From Cognatilysobacter xinjiangensis (GTDB lineage: Bacteria; Pseudomonadota; Gammaproteobacteria; Xanthomonadales; Xanthomonadaceae): a stretch of 64,000 nt of DNA. Below are positions 1-8,663 of the stretch, in pieces. Location of the stretch: positions 1,116,001 through 1,180,000 of the forward strand of contig NZ_BMXY01000001.1 in NCBI RefSeq assembly GCF_014651995.1, written 5' to 3'. Under the pieces are notes generated by a model. That model had not been told where the DNA came from. It worked only from the letters and a program-made list of their open reading frames with translations, and made no database searches. Position numbers and translations under genes: made by a program. The number at the start of each line of letters is the position of its first letter. Within the stretch, counting starts at the first letter, position 1.

Positions 1-13
1 GTTCCTTGCTCAT
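1..13 (-). CDS. nusA: NusA transcription factor, first codons only
   Basis: Reading the minus strand, an ATG at 13-11 opens M-S-K-E before the window ends. This matches the usual N-terminus of NusA, the transcription elongation and termination factor. It begins 5 nt after the rimP stop codon, and rimP-nusA is a near-universal bacterial gene pair, so the identity rests mainly on context. Only four codons are visible. Confidence 0.6.
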
Positions 14-18
14 CTCGA

Positions 19-627
19 TTACTCCGCCTCGGTCGGCCCCTCGGCCGCCGGCTTAGGGTTGGCTTGCTTCTTCGGTGCCTTGGCGGCCTTACCGCCACGG
101 CCCTTCGATTCCTTGCTCGGCGCGTAGCCCAGGGCGACCCAGTCGGGCACCAGGCGCGCCTTCTCGATGTTGCCCACGGCGACGTCGATCGCCTGCCGCT
201 GGCCACCGAGGCCCTCGACGTCGAAGCGCACGGTCTCGTCCTCGACGGCGACGATGCGCCCCTGCAGGCGTCGACGGCCTTCCTGCGGCAGCTTCAGCGT
301 GACCTTCGCCTCCTCGCCCGCGAATCGCGCGAACTGCGCGGCGGTGAAGAGCGGTCGGTCCACGCCGGGCGAGGACACCTCGAGCGTGTAGTTGCTGCTG
401 ATCGGATCCTCGACGTCGAGCAGCGCCGAAACTTCGCGGCTCACGGACTCGCAGTCCTCGATCGTGACCATGCGGCCGTCGGCCGCGGCCGCTTCCGTCA
501 CGTCGATGTAAAGGCGCAGCACGGCGCTGCCCGGCGCGGGCAGGTACTCCACACCGACCAGCTCGAGCCCCAGGGCGTCGACGGTCGGCGTGAGAAGGCC
601 GGTGATCTGGGTGGCTTTGTCCGCCAT
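19..627 (-). CDS. rimP: Ribosome maturation factor RimP
   Basis: A 202-residue protein that assists late assembly of the 30S ribosomal subunit. The N-terminal alpha/beta domain (about residues 5-90, including [11 protein letters not shown] and [10 protein letters not shown]) and the SH3-like C-terminal domain (about 95-160) are typical of the family. The start is supported by a GGAGG at 639-635, 7 nt upstream of the ATG. The E. coli protein is about 150 residues. The extra length here is a Lys/Ala/Pro-rich tail after about residue 170, probably disordered and perhaps RNA-binding (inference). It lies directly upstream of nusA and downstream of tRNA-fMet, as in the E. coli metY-rimP-nusA-infB operon. 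Confidence 0.95.
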   Translation of the reverse strand: MADKATQITGLLTPTVDALGLELVGVEYLPAPGSAVLRLYIDVTEAAAADGRMVTIEDCESVSREVSALLDVEDPISSNYTLEVSSPGVDRPLFTAAQFARFAGEEAKVTLKLPQEGRRRLQGRIVAVEDETVRFDVEGLGGQRQAIDVAVGNIEKARLVPDWVALGYAPSKESKGRGGKAAKAPKKQANPKPAAEGPTEAE

Positions 628-667
628 TCGCTTACCTCCGGGCGACGATTCGCCGCGTCCGAAAACA

Positions 668-692
668 ACAAGGGGCCCATTGGGCCCCTTGT
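668..692 (-). terminator. Rho-independent terminator between tRNA-fMet and rimP
   Basis: A perfect 11-bp stem (ACAAGGGGCCC paired with its complement, loop of 3) is followed on the minus strand by a T-rich TGTTTTC. It lies 87 nt beyond the tRNA 3' end and 40 nt before the rimP start. I see no good promoter between it and rimP, so it may act as a leaky attenuator rather than a full stop. Confidence 0.75.
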
Positions 693-779
693 CCGGTACT
701 GCTGGATGTCGGTCGGTCGCGTGGAGCCGCGACCGTCGAGCCCAAGCATCGGTTCCCCAGAAATCGAAGAACCCGAAGC

Positions 780-856
780 TGGTAGCGGGGGCAGGATTTG
801 AACCTGCGACCTTCGGGTTATGAGCCCGACGAGCTGCCAGACTGCTCCACCCCGCA
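780..856 (-). tRNA. Initiator tRNA-fMet (CAT)
   Basis: A 77-nt cloverleaf with encoded CCA (complement of 780-782). The anticodon CAT is at 822-820, in loop CTCATAA. It is the initiator rather than the elongator: the anticodon stem has three consecutive G:C pairs (GGG/CCC), and position 1 cannot pair with position 72 (T opposite T). It occupies the same place as E. coli metY, upstream of rimP-nusA. Confidence 0.96.
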
Positions 857-867
857 TCAGGAGGAGA

Positions 868-896
868 ATTGTATGTTCATCACGGAATTCGCGCAA
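868..896 (-). promoter_or_regulatory. Promoter of tRNA-fMet
   Basis: Minus strand: -35 TTGCGC (896-891), 17-bp spacer, -10 TACAAT (873-868, one mismatch to consensus). Transcription would start near 861, a few nucleotides before the mature tRNA 5' end. It lies in the 79-bp gap downstream of nuoN, so the tRNA need not depend on nuo read-through. Confidence 0.6.
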
Positions 897-935
897 GCCT
901 GAATTGCGCCAATTCCACCTTCGTTCGAAATAAAG

Positions 936-2390
936 TCAGGCGAAGGCGCGCTGGCACCAGGCCATGATCGGGTTCCAGGCGATGCCGAGAGCCAGCAGAC
1001 CCAACGCGTTCACCGCGAATACCGTGCGCAGCGGGCGGCTGGCGACGATCGCATGGACCTCGCCGTCGGCCTTGTCGAAGTACATCGCCTTGACCACGCG
1101 CAGGTAATAGAACGCGCCGACCACCGCGAAGACCACGCCGACGATCGCCAGCCACAGCATGCCGCCGTCCAGCGCTGCACGAAGCACCGCGAGCTTGGCC
1201 CAGAAGCCGAGGAATGGCGGCAGGCCGGCCAGCGAGGCCATCACGCACAGGATGAAGCCGGCCATCCACGGGCTGCGGGCGTTCAGGCCGCGATAGTCGT
1301 CGATGCGGTCCGCCTCGAAGCCGCGCGAGGCCATGACGACGATCGCGCCGAAGGCCGCGACCGACATGATCGCGTAGCTGATCGCGTAGAACATCGCCGC
1401 GGCGAAGCCCTGCTCGCCACCGCCGGCGATGCCCATGAACAGGAAGCCGACGTGCGAGACGGTCGAGTACGCGAGCATGCGCTTGAAGTTGCTCTGCACC
1501 ATCGCGGCCAGGTTGCCGACCGCGAGCGAGGCCACGGCGATCACCGCGAACAGCAGGCGCCAGCGGTCGTCGAGGCCACCCGCTCCGACCTCGAACAGTC
1601 GGTAGGCCATGCCGAACGACGCCAGCTTCGGCGCGGAGCCGACGAACTGCGTGATCGGCGTCGGCGCGCCGGTGTAGACGTCGGGCAGCCACATGTGGAA
1701 CGGCGCGCCACCAAACTTGAATGCCACGCCGGCGAGCATGAACACGACGCCCGTCAGCAGCATCGTCGCGGTCGTCCCCGACTCGCCGCCCGCCGACACG
1801 GCCTCGGCGATGCGCGCGAGATCCAGCGAGCCGGTCGCGCCGTAGACCAGTGACATGCCATAGAGCAGCAGGCCGGACGCCAACGAACCCAGCACGAAGT
1901 ACTTGATCGCCGACTCCGAGGACAACGCGTTGTCGCGGTCGATCGCGACCAGCGCGTAGGAGCACAGCGCCAGCAGCTCGAGGCCCAGATAGATCATGAC
2001 CAGGCTGCCGGCCGAAACCAGAAGCATCATGCCGGCGGTGGCGAACATCACCAGAACGGCGATCTCGCCGCGGTAGAGATCGCGCGCGCGCAGGAACGGC
2101 CACAGGTAGAGCATCGACAACGCGGAAGTGCCGAGCACCGCGACCTTGAGGACGTCCGCGGCCGTGTCGCGGATGAACATCCCGCCCAGCACGGTGCCCT
2201 GCCCGCCCACGCCGGCCGCGATGAGCAGGCCGGTGACGACCATCGCGACGACCGCGAGGGCATGCGTAACGATCCTGCGGCTCTCGTCCAGGAACAGATC
2301 GAGCATCAGCAGGAAGAAGGCGGCACCGATGAGCACCAACTCCGGCAGGAGCGGCATCAGGTCGGCGGCGGTGGGCATCGGGGCGATCAT
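936..2390 (-). CDS. nuoN: NADH-quinone oxidoreductase subunit N
   Basis: A 484-residue polytopic membrane subunit of respiratory complex I, one of three antiporter-like proton pumps. The conserved intramembrane Glu (E138 in YLGLELLALCSY) and Lys (K225 in AFKFGGAPFHMW) expected of the pump channel are present. It is the last gene of the nuoA-N operon, 21 nt after nuoM. The first ATG is used; a second in-frame ATG four codons on (MPTAADLM) is equally possible. No strong terminator follows before the tRNA-fMet promoter. Confidence 0.97.
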   Translation of the reverse strand: MIAPMPTAADLMPLLPELVLIGAAFFLLMLDLFLDESRRIVTHALAVVAMVVTGLLIAAGVGGQGTVLGGMFIRDTAADVLKVAVLGTSALSMLYLWPFLRARDLYRGEIAVLVMFATAGMMLLVSAGSLVMIYLGLELLALCSYALVAIDRDNALSSESAIKYFVLGSLASGLLLYGMSLVYGATGSLDLARIAEAVSAGGESGTTATMLLTGVVFMLAGVAFKFGGAPFHMWLPDVYTGAPTPITQFVGSAPKLASFGMAYRLFEVGAGGLDDRWRLLFAVIAVASLAVGNLAAMVQSNFKRMLAYSTVSHVGFLFMGIAGGGEQGFAAAMFYAISYAIMSVAAFGAIVVMASRGFEADRIDDYRGLNARSPWMAGFILCVMASLAGLPPFLGFWAKLAVLRAALDGGMLWLAIVGVVFAVVGAFYYLRVVKAMYFDKADGEVHAIVASRPLRTVFAVNALGLLALGIAWNPIMAWCQRAFA

Positions 2391-2411
2391 GGGCGGCGGT
2401 ATTCCGTCGGC

Positions 2412-3950
2412 TTACTGCTGTGACAGCTTGGACGATTCGATCTGCTTGGCGAGCTGCGCGATCGAGGGCTGCATCAGGTCGGTCAACGGCTTCGGCCAGA
2501 TGCCGAGCACGAGGACGCCGACCGCGAACGCCCCCAGCACGAAGCCTTCGCGCTTGTTGATGTCGGTGAGTTCGGCGACGCGCGCGTTGCCGACCTCGCC
2601 CCAGACCACTCGCTTGACCAGCCACAACGTGTAGGCCGCGCCGATGATCAGCGTGAACGCGGCGCCGAAGGCCAGCAGCGGGTGCTTCTGGAAGCTGGCG
2701 ATGATGACCATGAACTCGCCGACGAAGCCCGACGTACCCGGCAGGCCGGAGTTCGCCATCGCGAACAGCACCATGAAAGCCGCGAACCACGGCATCACGT
2801 TCGCCACGCCGCCGTAGTCGCGGATCATGCGGCTGTGCATGCGGTCGTAGAGCACGCCGACGCAGGTGAACATCGCACCCGACACGAAGCCGTGACTGAC
2901 CATCTGCACCATCGCGCCCTGCAGGCCGAGCTCGGCGCCGGTGAAATTACCGGCGTCGCGCACGAGGCCCAGCGCGATGAACGTACCGATGGTGACGAAG
3001 CCCATGTGCGAGATCGAGGAGTACGCGATCAGCTTCTTCATGTCGTCCTGCACGAGAGCGACCAGGCCGACGTAGATCACCGCGATCACGCTCAGCGCGA
3101 TCACGAGCCAAGCCCACTCGGCGCTGGCGTCCGGGACGATCGGCAGGTTGAAGCGCAGGAAGCCGTAGCCACCGATCTTCAGCATGATCGCGGCCAGCAC
3201 CACCGAGCCTGCGGTCGGTGCCTCGACGTGCGCGTCCGGCAGCCAGGTGTGGACCGGGAACATCGGCACCTTCACCGCGAAGGCGATGAAGAAGGCAAAG
3301 AACAGCCAGGTCTGCTCCTGCATGGTCAGCTGCAGCGCATACATGTCCGCCAGCTGCCAGCTGCCGCCCTTCAGGTACAGGTAGATCAGCCCGACCAGCA
3401 TGAACAGCGAGCCGAGGAACGTGTACAGGAAGAACTTGATCGAGGCGTAGATGCGACGCGGGCCGCCCCACACGCCGATGATCAGGAACATCGGGATCAG
3501 CATGCCTTCGAAGAAGACATAGAACAGCATCGAGTCCAGCGCGGCGAACACGCCGACCATCAGGCCCTCGAGGATCAGGAAGGCTGCGTAGTACTGGCTG
3601 ACGCGCTCGTTCACCGAACCCCAGGCACCGATCAGCACCAGCACCGAGGTGAACGTCGTGAGCGCGATCAGCGCCGCCGAGATGCCGTCGGCGCCGACGT
3701 GGTACTGGATGTCGTAGGCCGCGATCCAGACGCGCGCTTCTTCGAACTGCATGCCCGGGTTCGCGAAGTCGAATCCGGTGAACAGCGGAATCGTCAGCAG
3801 CAGCACGACGACCGAACTCAGCACCGCGAACCAGCGGGCGGCGTTGGGGCGTGCGTTTCCGAACGCGAGCGTGATCACGCCGGCGAGGATCGGAAGCCAG
3901 ATCAGGAGGCTCAGCAGGGGAAAGGTCCCGTTCAAGGGCTCGGGGCTCAC
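2412..3950 (-). CDS. nuoM: NADH-quinone oxidoreductase subunit M
   Basis: A 512-residue antiporter-like proton-pumping subunit of complex I. The conserved Glu is E148 (FYVFFEGMLIPMF), and a Lys follows in FAVKVPMFPVHTWLPDAHVEAP. The start codon is GTG (3950-3948), 13 nt after the nuoL stop. No ATG near the N-terminus would keep the usual length of about 500 residues. It is flanked by nuoL and nuoN in the standard order. Confidence 0.97.
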   Translation of the reverse strand: MSPEPLNGTFPLLSLLIWLPILAGVITLAFGNARPNAARWFAVLSSVVVLLLTIPLFTGFDFANPGMQFEEARVWIAAYDIQYHVGADGISAALIALTTFTSVLVLIGAWGSVNERVSQYYAAFLILEGLMVGVFAALDSMLFYVFFEGMLIPMFLIIGVWGGPRRIYASIKFFLYTFLGSLFMLVGLIYLYLKGGSWQLADMYALQLTMQEQTWLFFAFFIAFAVKVPMFPVHTWLPDAHVEAPTAGSVVLAAIMLKIGGYGFLRFNLPIVPDASAEWAWLVIALSVIAVIYVGLVALVQDDMKKLIAYSSISHMGFVTIGTFIALGLVRDAGNFTGAELGLQGAMVQMVSHGFVSGAMFTCVGVLYDRMHSRMIRDYGGVANVMPWFAAFMVLFAMANSGLPGTSGFVGEFMVIIASFQKHPLLAFGAAFTLIIGAAYTLWLVKRVVWGEVGNARVAELTDINKREGFVLGAFAVGVLVLGIWPKPLTDLMQPSIAQLAKQIESSKLSQQ

Positions 3951-3963
3951 GATGCGGTCCTAA

Positions 3964-6126
3964 TCAGTGCCAGCCGCGGATGACGAAGGCCAGGAGAACG
4001 ATCAGGCCGACGATCATCGCGAACGCGTAGTGGTAGAGGTAACCCGACTGCAGGCGACGGGTCATGCGGGCGACGACGTCGACGACGCGGGCGCTGCCGT
4101 TGACGATGACGCCGTCGATCACGGCGCTGTCGAACGCACGGGAGACGCGACCGAGGCCAATGCCACCGCCGGCGAAGCCCTCGATCCACAGCTTGTCGAA
4201 GCCGTACTTCTCCTCGAGCACGCGCACCGGCAGCGCGAAGATGCGGCGGGCGCGCGTGGCGAGTTCCGGCTTCCACAGGTACATGATGGTCGCGAGCGCG
4301 AAGCCGCCGAAGGCGAGCCAGAACGCCGGAGTCATGAAGCCGTGCAGTGCGAGTTCCCACGGGGTGTGCCAGTGCTCGGCGCCGATCTGCGCCATCGTGT
4401 CGCGCGCAGCCTGCAGGTCGATCGCTCCGAGGAAGAACGGCCACTGCTTCACGTGACCCGACCAGTCGGTGCCGAACAGCATCGGGCCTGCGGTGAAGAA
4501 GCCGACGAGGATCGACGGGATCGCCAGCAGGATGAGTGGCACCGTCACCACCCATGGCGACTCGTGCGGCTCGTGCGCGCCGTGATGTCCGTGATCGTCG
4601 TGATGGCCGTGACCATCGTCGGCGAGCGGCTCGTGCAGCGTCTGCGCGCCATCGGCGTGTGCGTCGACGTTATGGTGCGGATCCGATGGCGCGGCGTCGC
4701 GGAAGCGCTCGCGGCCGTGGAACGTCAGGTACAGCAGGCGGAAGCTGTAGAACGACGTGACGAACGCACCGAGCAGCACGGCCCAGTACGCGTAGCTGTT
4801 GATCCAGTTCGCGCCCGTTCGTTCCGTCGATAGCTTCGCGGCCTCGATGATCATGTCCTTCGAGTAGAAGCCGCTGAAGAACGGCGTCGCCACCAGCGCC
4901 AGCGTGCCGATCAGGCTCGTCCAGTAGGTGACCGGCATGTACCTGCGCAGGCCGCCCATCTTCCGCATGTCCTGCTCGTGGTGCATGCCGATGATCACGC
5001 TACCGGCGGCCAGGAACAGCAGCGCCTTGAAGAAGGCGTGCGTCATCAGATGGAACACCGCAGCGGAATAGGCCGACACGCCCAGCGCGACGGTCATGTA
5101 ACCCAGCTGCGACAGGGTCGAGTACGCCACGACGCGCTTGATGTCGTTCTGCACCATGCCGATAAGGCCGGTGAAGAACGCCGTTGTCGCGCCGATGAAC
5201 AGCACGAAGTGCAGTGCCGTCTCGCTCATCTCGAACAGCGGCGACATGCGCGCGACCATGAAGATGCCCGCGGTCACCATCGTCGCCGCGTGGATCAGCG
5301 CGGAGATCGGCGTCGGGCCTTCCATCGAGTCAGGTAGCCAGACGTGCAACGGGACCTGCGCCGACTTGCCCATGGCGCCGATAAACAGGCAGATGCAGGC
5401 GACCGTCATCAGCGACCAGGACCACATGCCCGTGGTGGCGCCGGGATGGCGGAACAGCTCGCCGAGCGTATGACCGGCGGCGATCGGGGCACGCGCGAAC
5501 ACGGTTCCGTAGTCGAGCGAACCGAACATCATCAGCACCAGCGCGATGCCGAGCAGGAATCCGAAATCGCCGACGCGGTTGACGAGGAACGCCTTGAGGT
5601 TCGCGAAGACCGCCGTCGGCTTCTTGAACCAGAAGCCGATCAGAAGGTACGACACCAAGCCCACCGCTTCCCAGCCGAAGAACAGCTGCAGGAAGTTGTT
5701 GCTCATGACCAGCATGAGCATCGAAAAGGTGAACAGCGAGATGTAGCTGAAGAACCGGTGGTAGCCCGGATCCTCCTCCATATAGCCGATCGTGTAGATG
5801 TGCACGAGCAGCGACACGAAGGTGACCACCACCATCATCATCGCGGTGAGCTTGTCGACCATGAAGCCGACGTGCGCCTGCAGGCCGCCGATGTCGAACC
5901 AGGTGTAGAGGTTCTGGTTGAACGGGGGCGTGCCCTCGCCCACCAGCTGCCAGAGCACGCTGATCGACATCAGGCAGCTGGCGGCGACGCCGAGGATCGT
6001 TACCCAATGCGCGCCTGCACGGCCGATGCGTCGGCCGAACAGGCCGGCGACGATCGAGCCGATCAGCGGCGCGAGGACGATCGCGACGAGGATGGATTTG
6101 GACAACGTGGGTTCCACTCCGGGCAT
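3964..6126 (-). CDS. nuoL: NADH-quinone oxidoreductase subunit L
   Basis: A 720-residue subunit, the largest antiporter-like membrane subunit of complex I, ending in the long lateral helix that spans the other pumps. The conserved Glu is E153 (FFGWEAVGLVSY); the channel motif SAQVPLHVWLPDSMEGPTP is at 255-273. E. coli NuoL is about 613 residues. Part of the extra length is a charged loop at about 472-523 carrying 12 histidines between 484 and 521, with runs such as GHGHHDDHGHH. This loop is described as a separate finding. It starts 4 nt after nuoK. Confidence 0.97.
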   Translation of the reverse strand: MPGVEPTLSKSILVAIVLAPLIGSIVAGLFGRRIGRAGAHWVTILGVAASCLMSISVLWQLVGEGTPPFNQNLYTWFDIGGLQAHVGFMVDKLTAMMMVVVTFVSLLVHIYTIGYMEEDPGYHRFFSYISLFTFSMLMLVMSNNFLQLFFGWEAVGLVSYLLIGFWFKKPTAVFANLKAFLVNRVGDFGFLLGIALVLMMFGSLDYGTVFARAPIAAGHTLGELFRHPGATTGMWSWSLMTVACICLFIGAMGKSAQVPLHVWLPDSMEGPTPISALIHAATMVTAGIFMVARMSPLFEMSETALHFVLFIGATTAFFTGLIGMVQNDIKRVVAYSTLSQLGYMTVALGVSAYSAAVFHLMTHAFFKALLFLAAGSVIIGMHHEQDMRKMGGLRRYMPVTYWTSLIGTLALVATPFFSGFYSKDMIIEAAKLSTERTGANWINSYAYWAVLLGAFVTSFYSFRLLYLTFHGRERFRDAAPSDPHHNVDAHADGAQTLHEPLADDGHGHHDDHGHHGAHEPHESPWVVTVPLILLAIPSILVGFFTAGPMLFGTDWSGHVKQWPFFLGAIDLQAARDTMAQIGAEHWHTPWELALHGFMTPAFWLAFGGFALATIMYLWKPELATRARRIFALPVRVLEEKYGFDKLWIEGFAGGGIGLGRVSRAFDSAVIDGVIVNGSARVVDVVARMTRRLQSGYLYHYAFAMIVGLIVLLAFVIRGWH

Positions 6127-6130
6127 CGGC

Positions 6131-6457
6131 TCAACCCTTCAGCGAATCGACTTCGGCGACGTTGATCGTGCGCCGGTTGCGGAACAGCGTGACGAGGATC
6201 GCCAGGCCGATGGCGGCCTCGGCCGCCGCGACGGTCAGGATGAAGAACACGAACACCTGGCCGGACGCGTCGCCGAGATAACGGGAAAACCCGACGAAAT
6301 TGATGTTCACCGAGAGCAGCATCAGCTCGATGGACATCAGCAACACGATGATGTTGCGCCGGTTCAGGAAGATGCCGGCGACGCTGATGCAGAACAGCAC
6401 CGCGCCAAGCGCAAGGTAATGGCCGAGCGAGATGCCGCCTTCCGCGAGCAGGTTCAT
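6131..6457 (-). CDS. nuoK: NADH-quinone oxidoreductase subunit K
   Basis: A 108-residue membrane subunit with three transmembrane segments. The conserved buried Glu residues are in the stretch [15 protein letters not shown] and in [13 protein letters not shown]. Its ATG overlaps the nuoJ stop (ATGA), indicating translational coupling. The length is normal for the family (about 100). Confidence 0.97.
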   Translation of the reverse strand: MNLLAEGGISLGHYLALGAVLFCISVAGIFLNRRNIIVLLMSIELMLLSVNINFVGFSRYLGDASGQVFVFFILTVAAAEAAIGLAILVTLFRNRRTINVAEVDSLKG

Positions 6458-7086
6458 GCCTCACCTCCGGTGGTATCGCCGGTCGCCGCGGGGCGCACCG
6501 GCTCCATGCGCACCATGCGCACGCGATCCGCTGCACGGACGCTCGACTGCCAGGACGGATCCTGCTGCCGGACGCCGCTCCGATGGCGCAGGGTCAGCAT
6601 GACCGCGGCAACGACCGCGACCGTCAGGATCACCGCCGCCACTTCGAACGGCAGCAGGAAGTCGGTGAAGAGCGTGCGGGCCAGCCAGACCGTGTTCGGC
6701 ACGTCGCCCGCCGGGTCGGCGGCCGAGAACGTAACGGACATGTTGGCGCGCACGCCGATCAGCGTAACGATCTCGGCCAGCATCACGACCGCGACGATCA
6801 GGCCGATCGGGAGGTACTTGGCGAAGCCGCGGCGCAACGGGCCGACGTCGATGTCTAGCATCATCACGACGAACATGAAGAGCACCATCACCGCGCCGAC
6901 GTAGACGAGGATCAGCGCGATGCCGAGGAACTCGGCACCGGCGACGATCCACGTGCAGGCGACGGAGAAGAACGTCAGCACCAGGCACAGCACGGCGTGC
7001 ACGGGGTTACGCAGGCTGATGACCGCGGTGGCCGCGATCACGGCCGCGGCCGCGAAAATGAGGAAAGCGATCTGCGCGAAGTCCAT
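6454..7086 (-). CDS. nuoJ: NADH-quinone oxidoreductase subunit J
   Basis: A 210-residue membrane subunit with about five transmembrane segments. The region [20 protein letters not shown] contains the pi-bulge helix typical of NuoJ. The start is taken at MDFAQIAFL (7086), 7 nt after the nuoI stop; a longer open frame upstream overlaps nuoI and lacks hydrophobic character. The last 45 or so residues (from [10 protein letters not shown]) are hydrophilic and Arg-rich, so the C-terminal tail is longer than in E. coli NuoJ (184). Confidence 0.96.
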   Translation of the reverse strand: MDFAQIAFLIFAAAAVIAATAVISLRNPVHAVLCLVLTFFSVACTWIVAGAEFLGIALILVYVGAVMVLFMFVVMMLDIDVGPLRRGFAKYLPIGLIVAVVMLAEIVTLIGVRANMSVTFSAADPAGDVPNTVWLARTLFTDFLLPFEVAAVILTVAVVAAVMLTLRHRSGVRQQDPSWQSSVRAADRVRMVRMEPVRPAATGDTTGGEA

Positions 7087-7093
7087 GGCGGCC

Positions 7094-7582
7094 TCAGCGG
7101 AAGCGGGCGTCGAGCTGGCGACGCTCGGCGAGCTCGGCCTCGAGCCGGTCACCGATCGCCAGCAGCTGCGGCTTGGTCACGACGTTCTGGCCGCGCGCGT
7201 CGAAGTGGTACTCGAGCACGTGCGTCTCGACGATCGAGTCCACCGGGCACGACTCCTCGCAGAAGCCGCAGTAGATGCACTTGAACAGGTCGATGTCGTA
7301 GCGCGTGGTGCGGCGCGTGCCGTCCGAGCGCTTCTCCGAGTCGATCGTGATCGCCAGCGCGGGACACACCGCCTCGCACAGCTTGCACGCGATGCAGCGC
7401 TCCTCGCCGTTCGGATACCGGCGCAGCGCATGGATGCCGCGGAAGCGGTGCGACTGCGGGATCTTCTCCATCGGGTACATGACGGTGTACTTCGGCCTGA
7501 AGAGGTACTTCAGCGTCAGCCACAGGCCGCCAAGCAGCTCGATGAGCAGCAGGCTCTTGAAGTAGGACGTGATTCGGTTCAT
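7094..7582 (-). CDS. nuoI: NADH-quinone oxidoreductase subunit I
   Basis: A 162-residue peripheral subunit carrying the N6a and N6b [4Fe-4S] clusters that pass electrons toward N2. Two ferredoxin motifs are visible: C63-C66-C69-C73 ([12 protein letters not shown]) and C102-C105-C108-C112 ([12 protein letters not shown]). The N-terminus is amphipathic and probably lies on the membrane against NuoH. It starts 16 nt after the nuoH stop. Confidence 0.98.
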   Translation of the reverse strand: MNRITSYFKSLLLIELLGGLWLTLKYLFRPKYTVMYPMEKIPQSHRFRGIHALRRYPNGEERCIACKLCEAVCPALAITIDSEKRSDGTRRTTRYDIDLFKCIYCGFCEESCPVDSIVETHVLEYHFDARGQNVVTKPQLLAIGDRLEAELAERRQLDARFR

Positions 7583-7598
7583 GGGGTCCGGGCGTCCG

Positions 7599-8660
7599 TC
7601 ACTTGAAGGGCTCGAAGACGCCGTAATAGGCCATCAGCGCGGTCACGCAGATCCAGGCGATGGTCAGCGGGATGAAGACCTTCCAGCCCAGACGCATGAT
7701 CTGGTCGTAGCGGTAGCGCGGAAACGACGCGCGGAACCAGATGAAGGCGCTGGCGAAGAACACGACCTTGATCAGCAGCCACCACCAGCCGTCTACCGAC
7801 AGGAACGGGATGCCCAGGCCCTGGAAGGGGCTCAGCCAGCCGCCCATGAAGAACAGCGGGGTGAGGAAGCTCACCAGGATCATGTTCGCGTATTCCGCCA
7901 GGAAGAACAGCGCGAACTGCGAACCCGAGTACTCGACCATGTGGCCGGCGACGATTTCCGACTCGCCCTCGACCACGTCGAACGGCGCGCGATTGGTCTC
8001 GGCGACGCCCGACACGAAGTAGACGACGAACAGCGGTAGCAGCGGCCACATGAACCACTCGAACAGGCCCGCGTCGCCCGACTGCGCCATCACGATTTGC
8101 GTCAGGTTGAGGCTGCCCGCCGCGATCAAAACGCCGACCAGCGCGAAACCCATCGCGATCTCGTACGACACCACCTGCGCGGCGGAACGCATCGCGCCGA
8201 GGAAGGCGTACTTCGAGTTCGACGCCCAACCCGCGAGGATGATGCCGTACACGCCGAGCGAGGTCATCGCGAGCAGGTACAGCAGGCCGGCATTGACGTC
8301 GGCGAGCACGAGCTTGGCGTCGAACGGCACCACCGCCCAGGCGGCGAACGCCGGCGCGAGGCCGATCAGCGGTGCGAGCACGTACAGCACCTTGTCGGCG
8401 CGGACCGGCTCGATGACTTCCTTGAACAGCAGCTTGAAGACGTCGGCGAACGCCTGGAACACGCCCATGCCCACGTACATGGGCCCGTGGCGCGAGTGCA
8501 TCCAGCCGATCAGCTTGCGCTCCCACACGACGTAGAACGCGACGGCGATGATCACCGGCATCGCGATCAGCAGGATCTTCAGGACGATCCACGCCAGCTG
8601 GCCGCCGACGCCGAGGCCGTCGAACCAGCCGTGCACGGAATCGATGGATTCATGCAGCAT
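7599..8660 (-). CDS. nuoH: NADH-quinone oxidoreductase subunit H
   Basis: A 353-residue membrane subunit with about eight transmembrane segments, forming much of the quinone-binding chamber with NuoB and NuoD. Family signatures are [12 protein letters not shown] near residue 50, FKEVIEP (the quinone-site loop) near 80 and the acidic loop [20 protein letters not shown]. It starts 3 nt after the nuoG stop. Confidence 0.98.
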   Translation of the reverse strand: MLHESIDSVHGWFDGLGVGGQLAWIVLKILLIAMPVIIAVAFYVVWERKLIGWMHSRHGPMYVGMGVFQAFADVFKLLFKEVIEPVRADKVLYVLAPLIGLAPAFAAWAVVPFDAKLVLADVNAGLLYLLAMTSLGVYGIILAGWASNSKYAFLGAMRSAAQVVSYEIAMGFALVGVLIAAGSLNLTQIVMAQSGDAGLFEWFMWPLLPLFVVYFVSGVAETNRAPFDVVEGESEIVAGHMVEYSGSQFALFFLAEYANMILVSFLTPLFFMGGWLSPFQGLGIPFLSVDGWWWLLIKVVFFASAFIWFRASFPRYRYDQIMRLGWKVFIPLTIAWICVTALMAYYGVFEPFK

Positions 8661-8663
8661 CGG

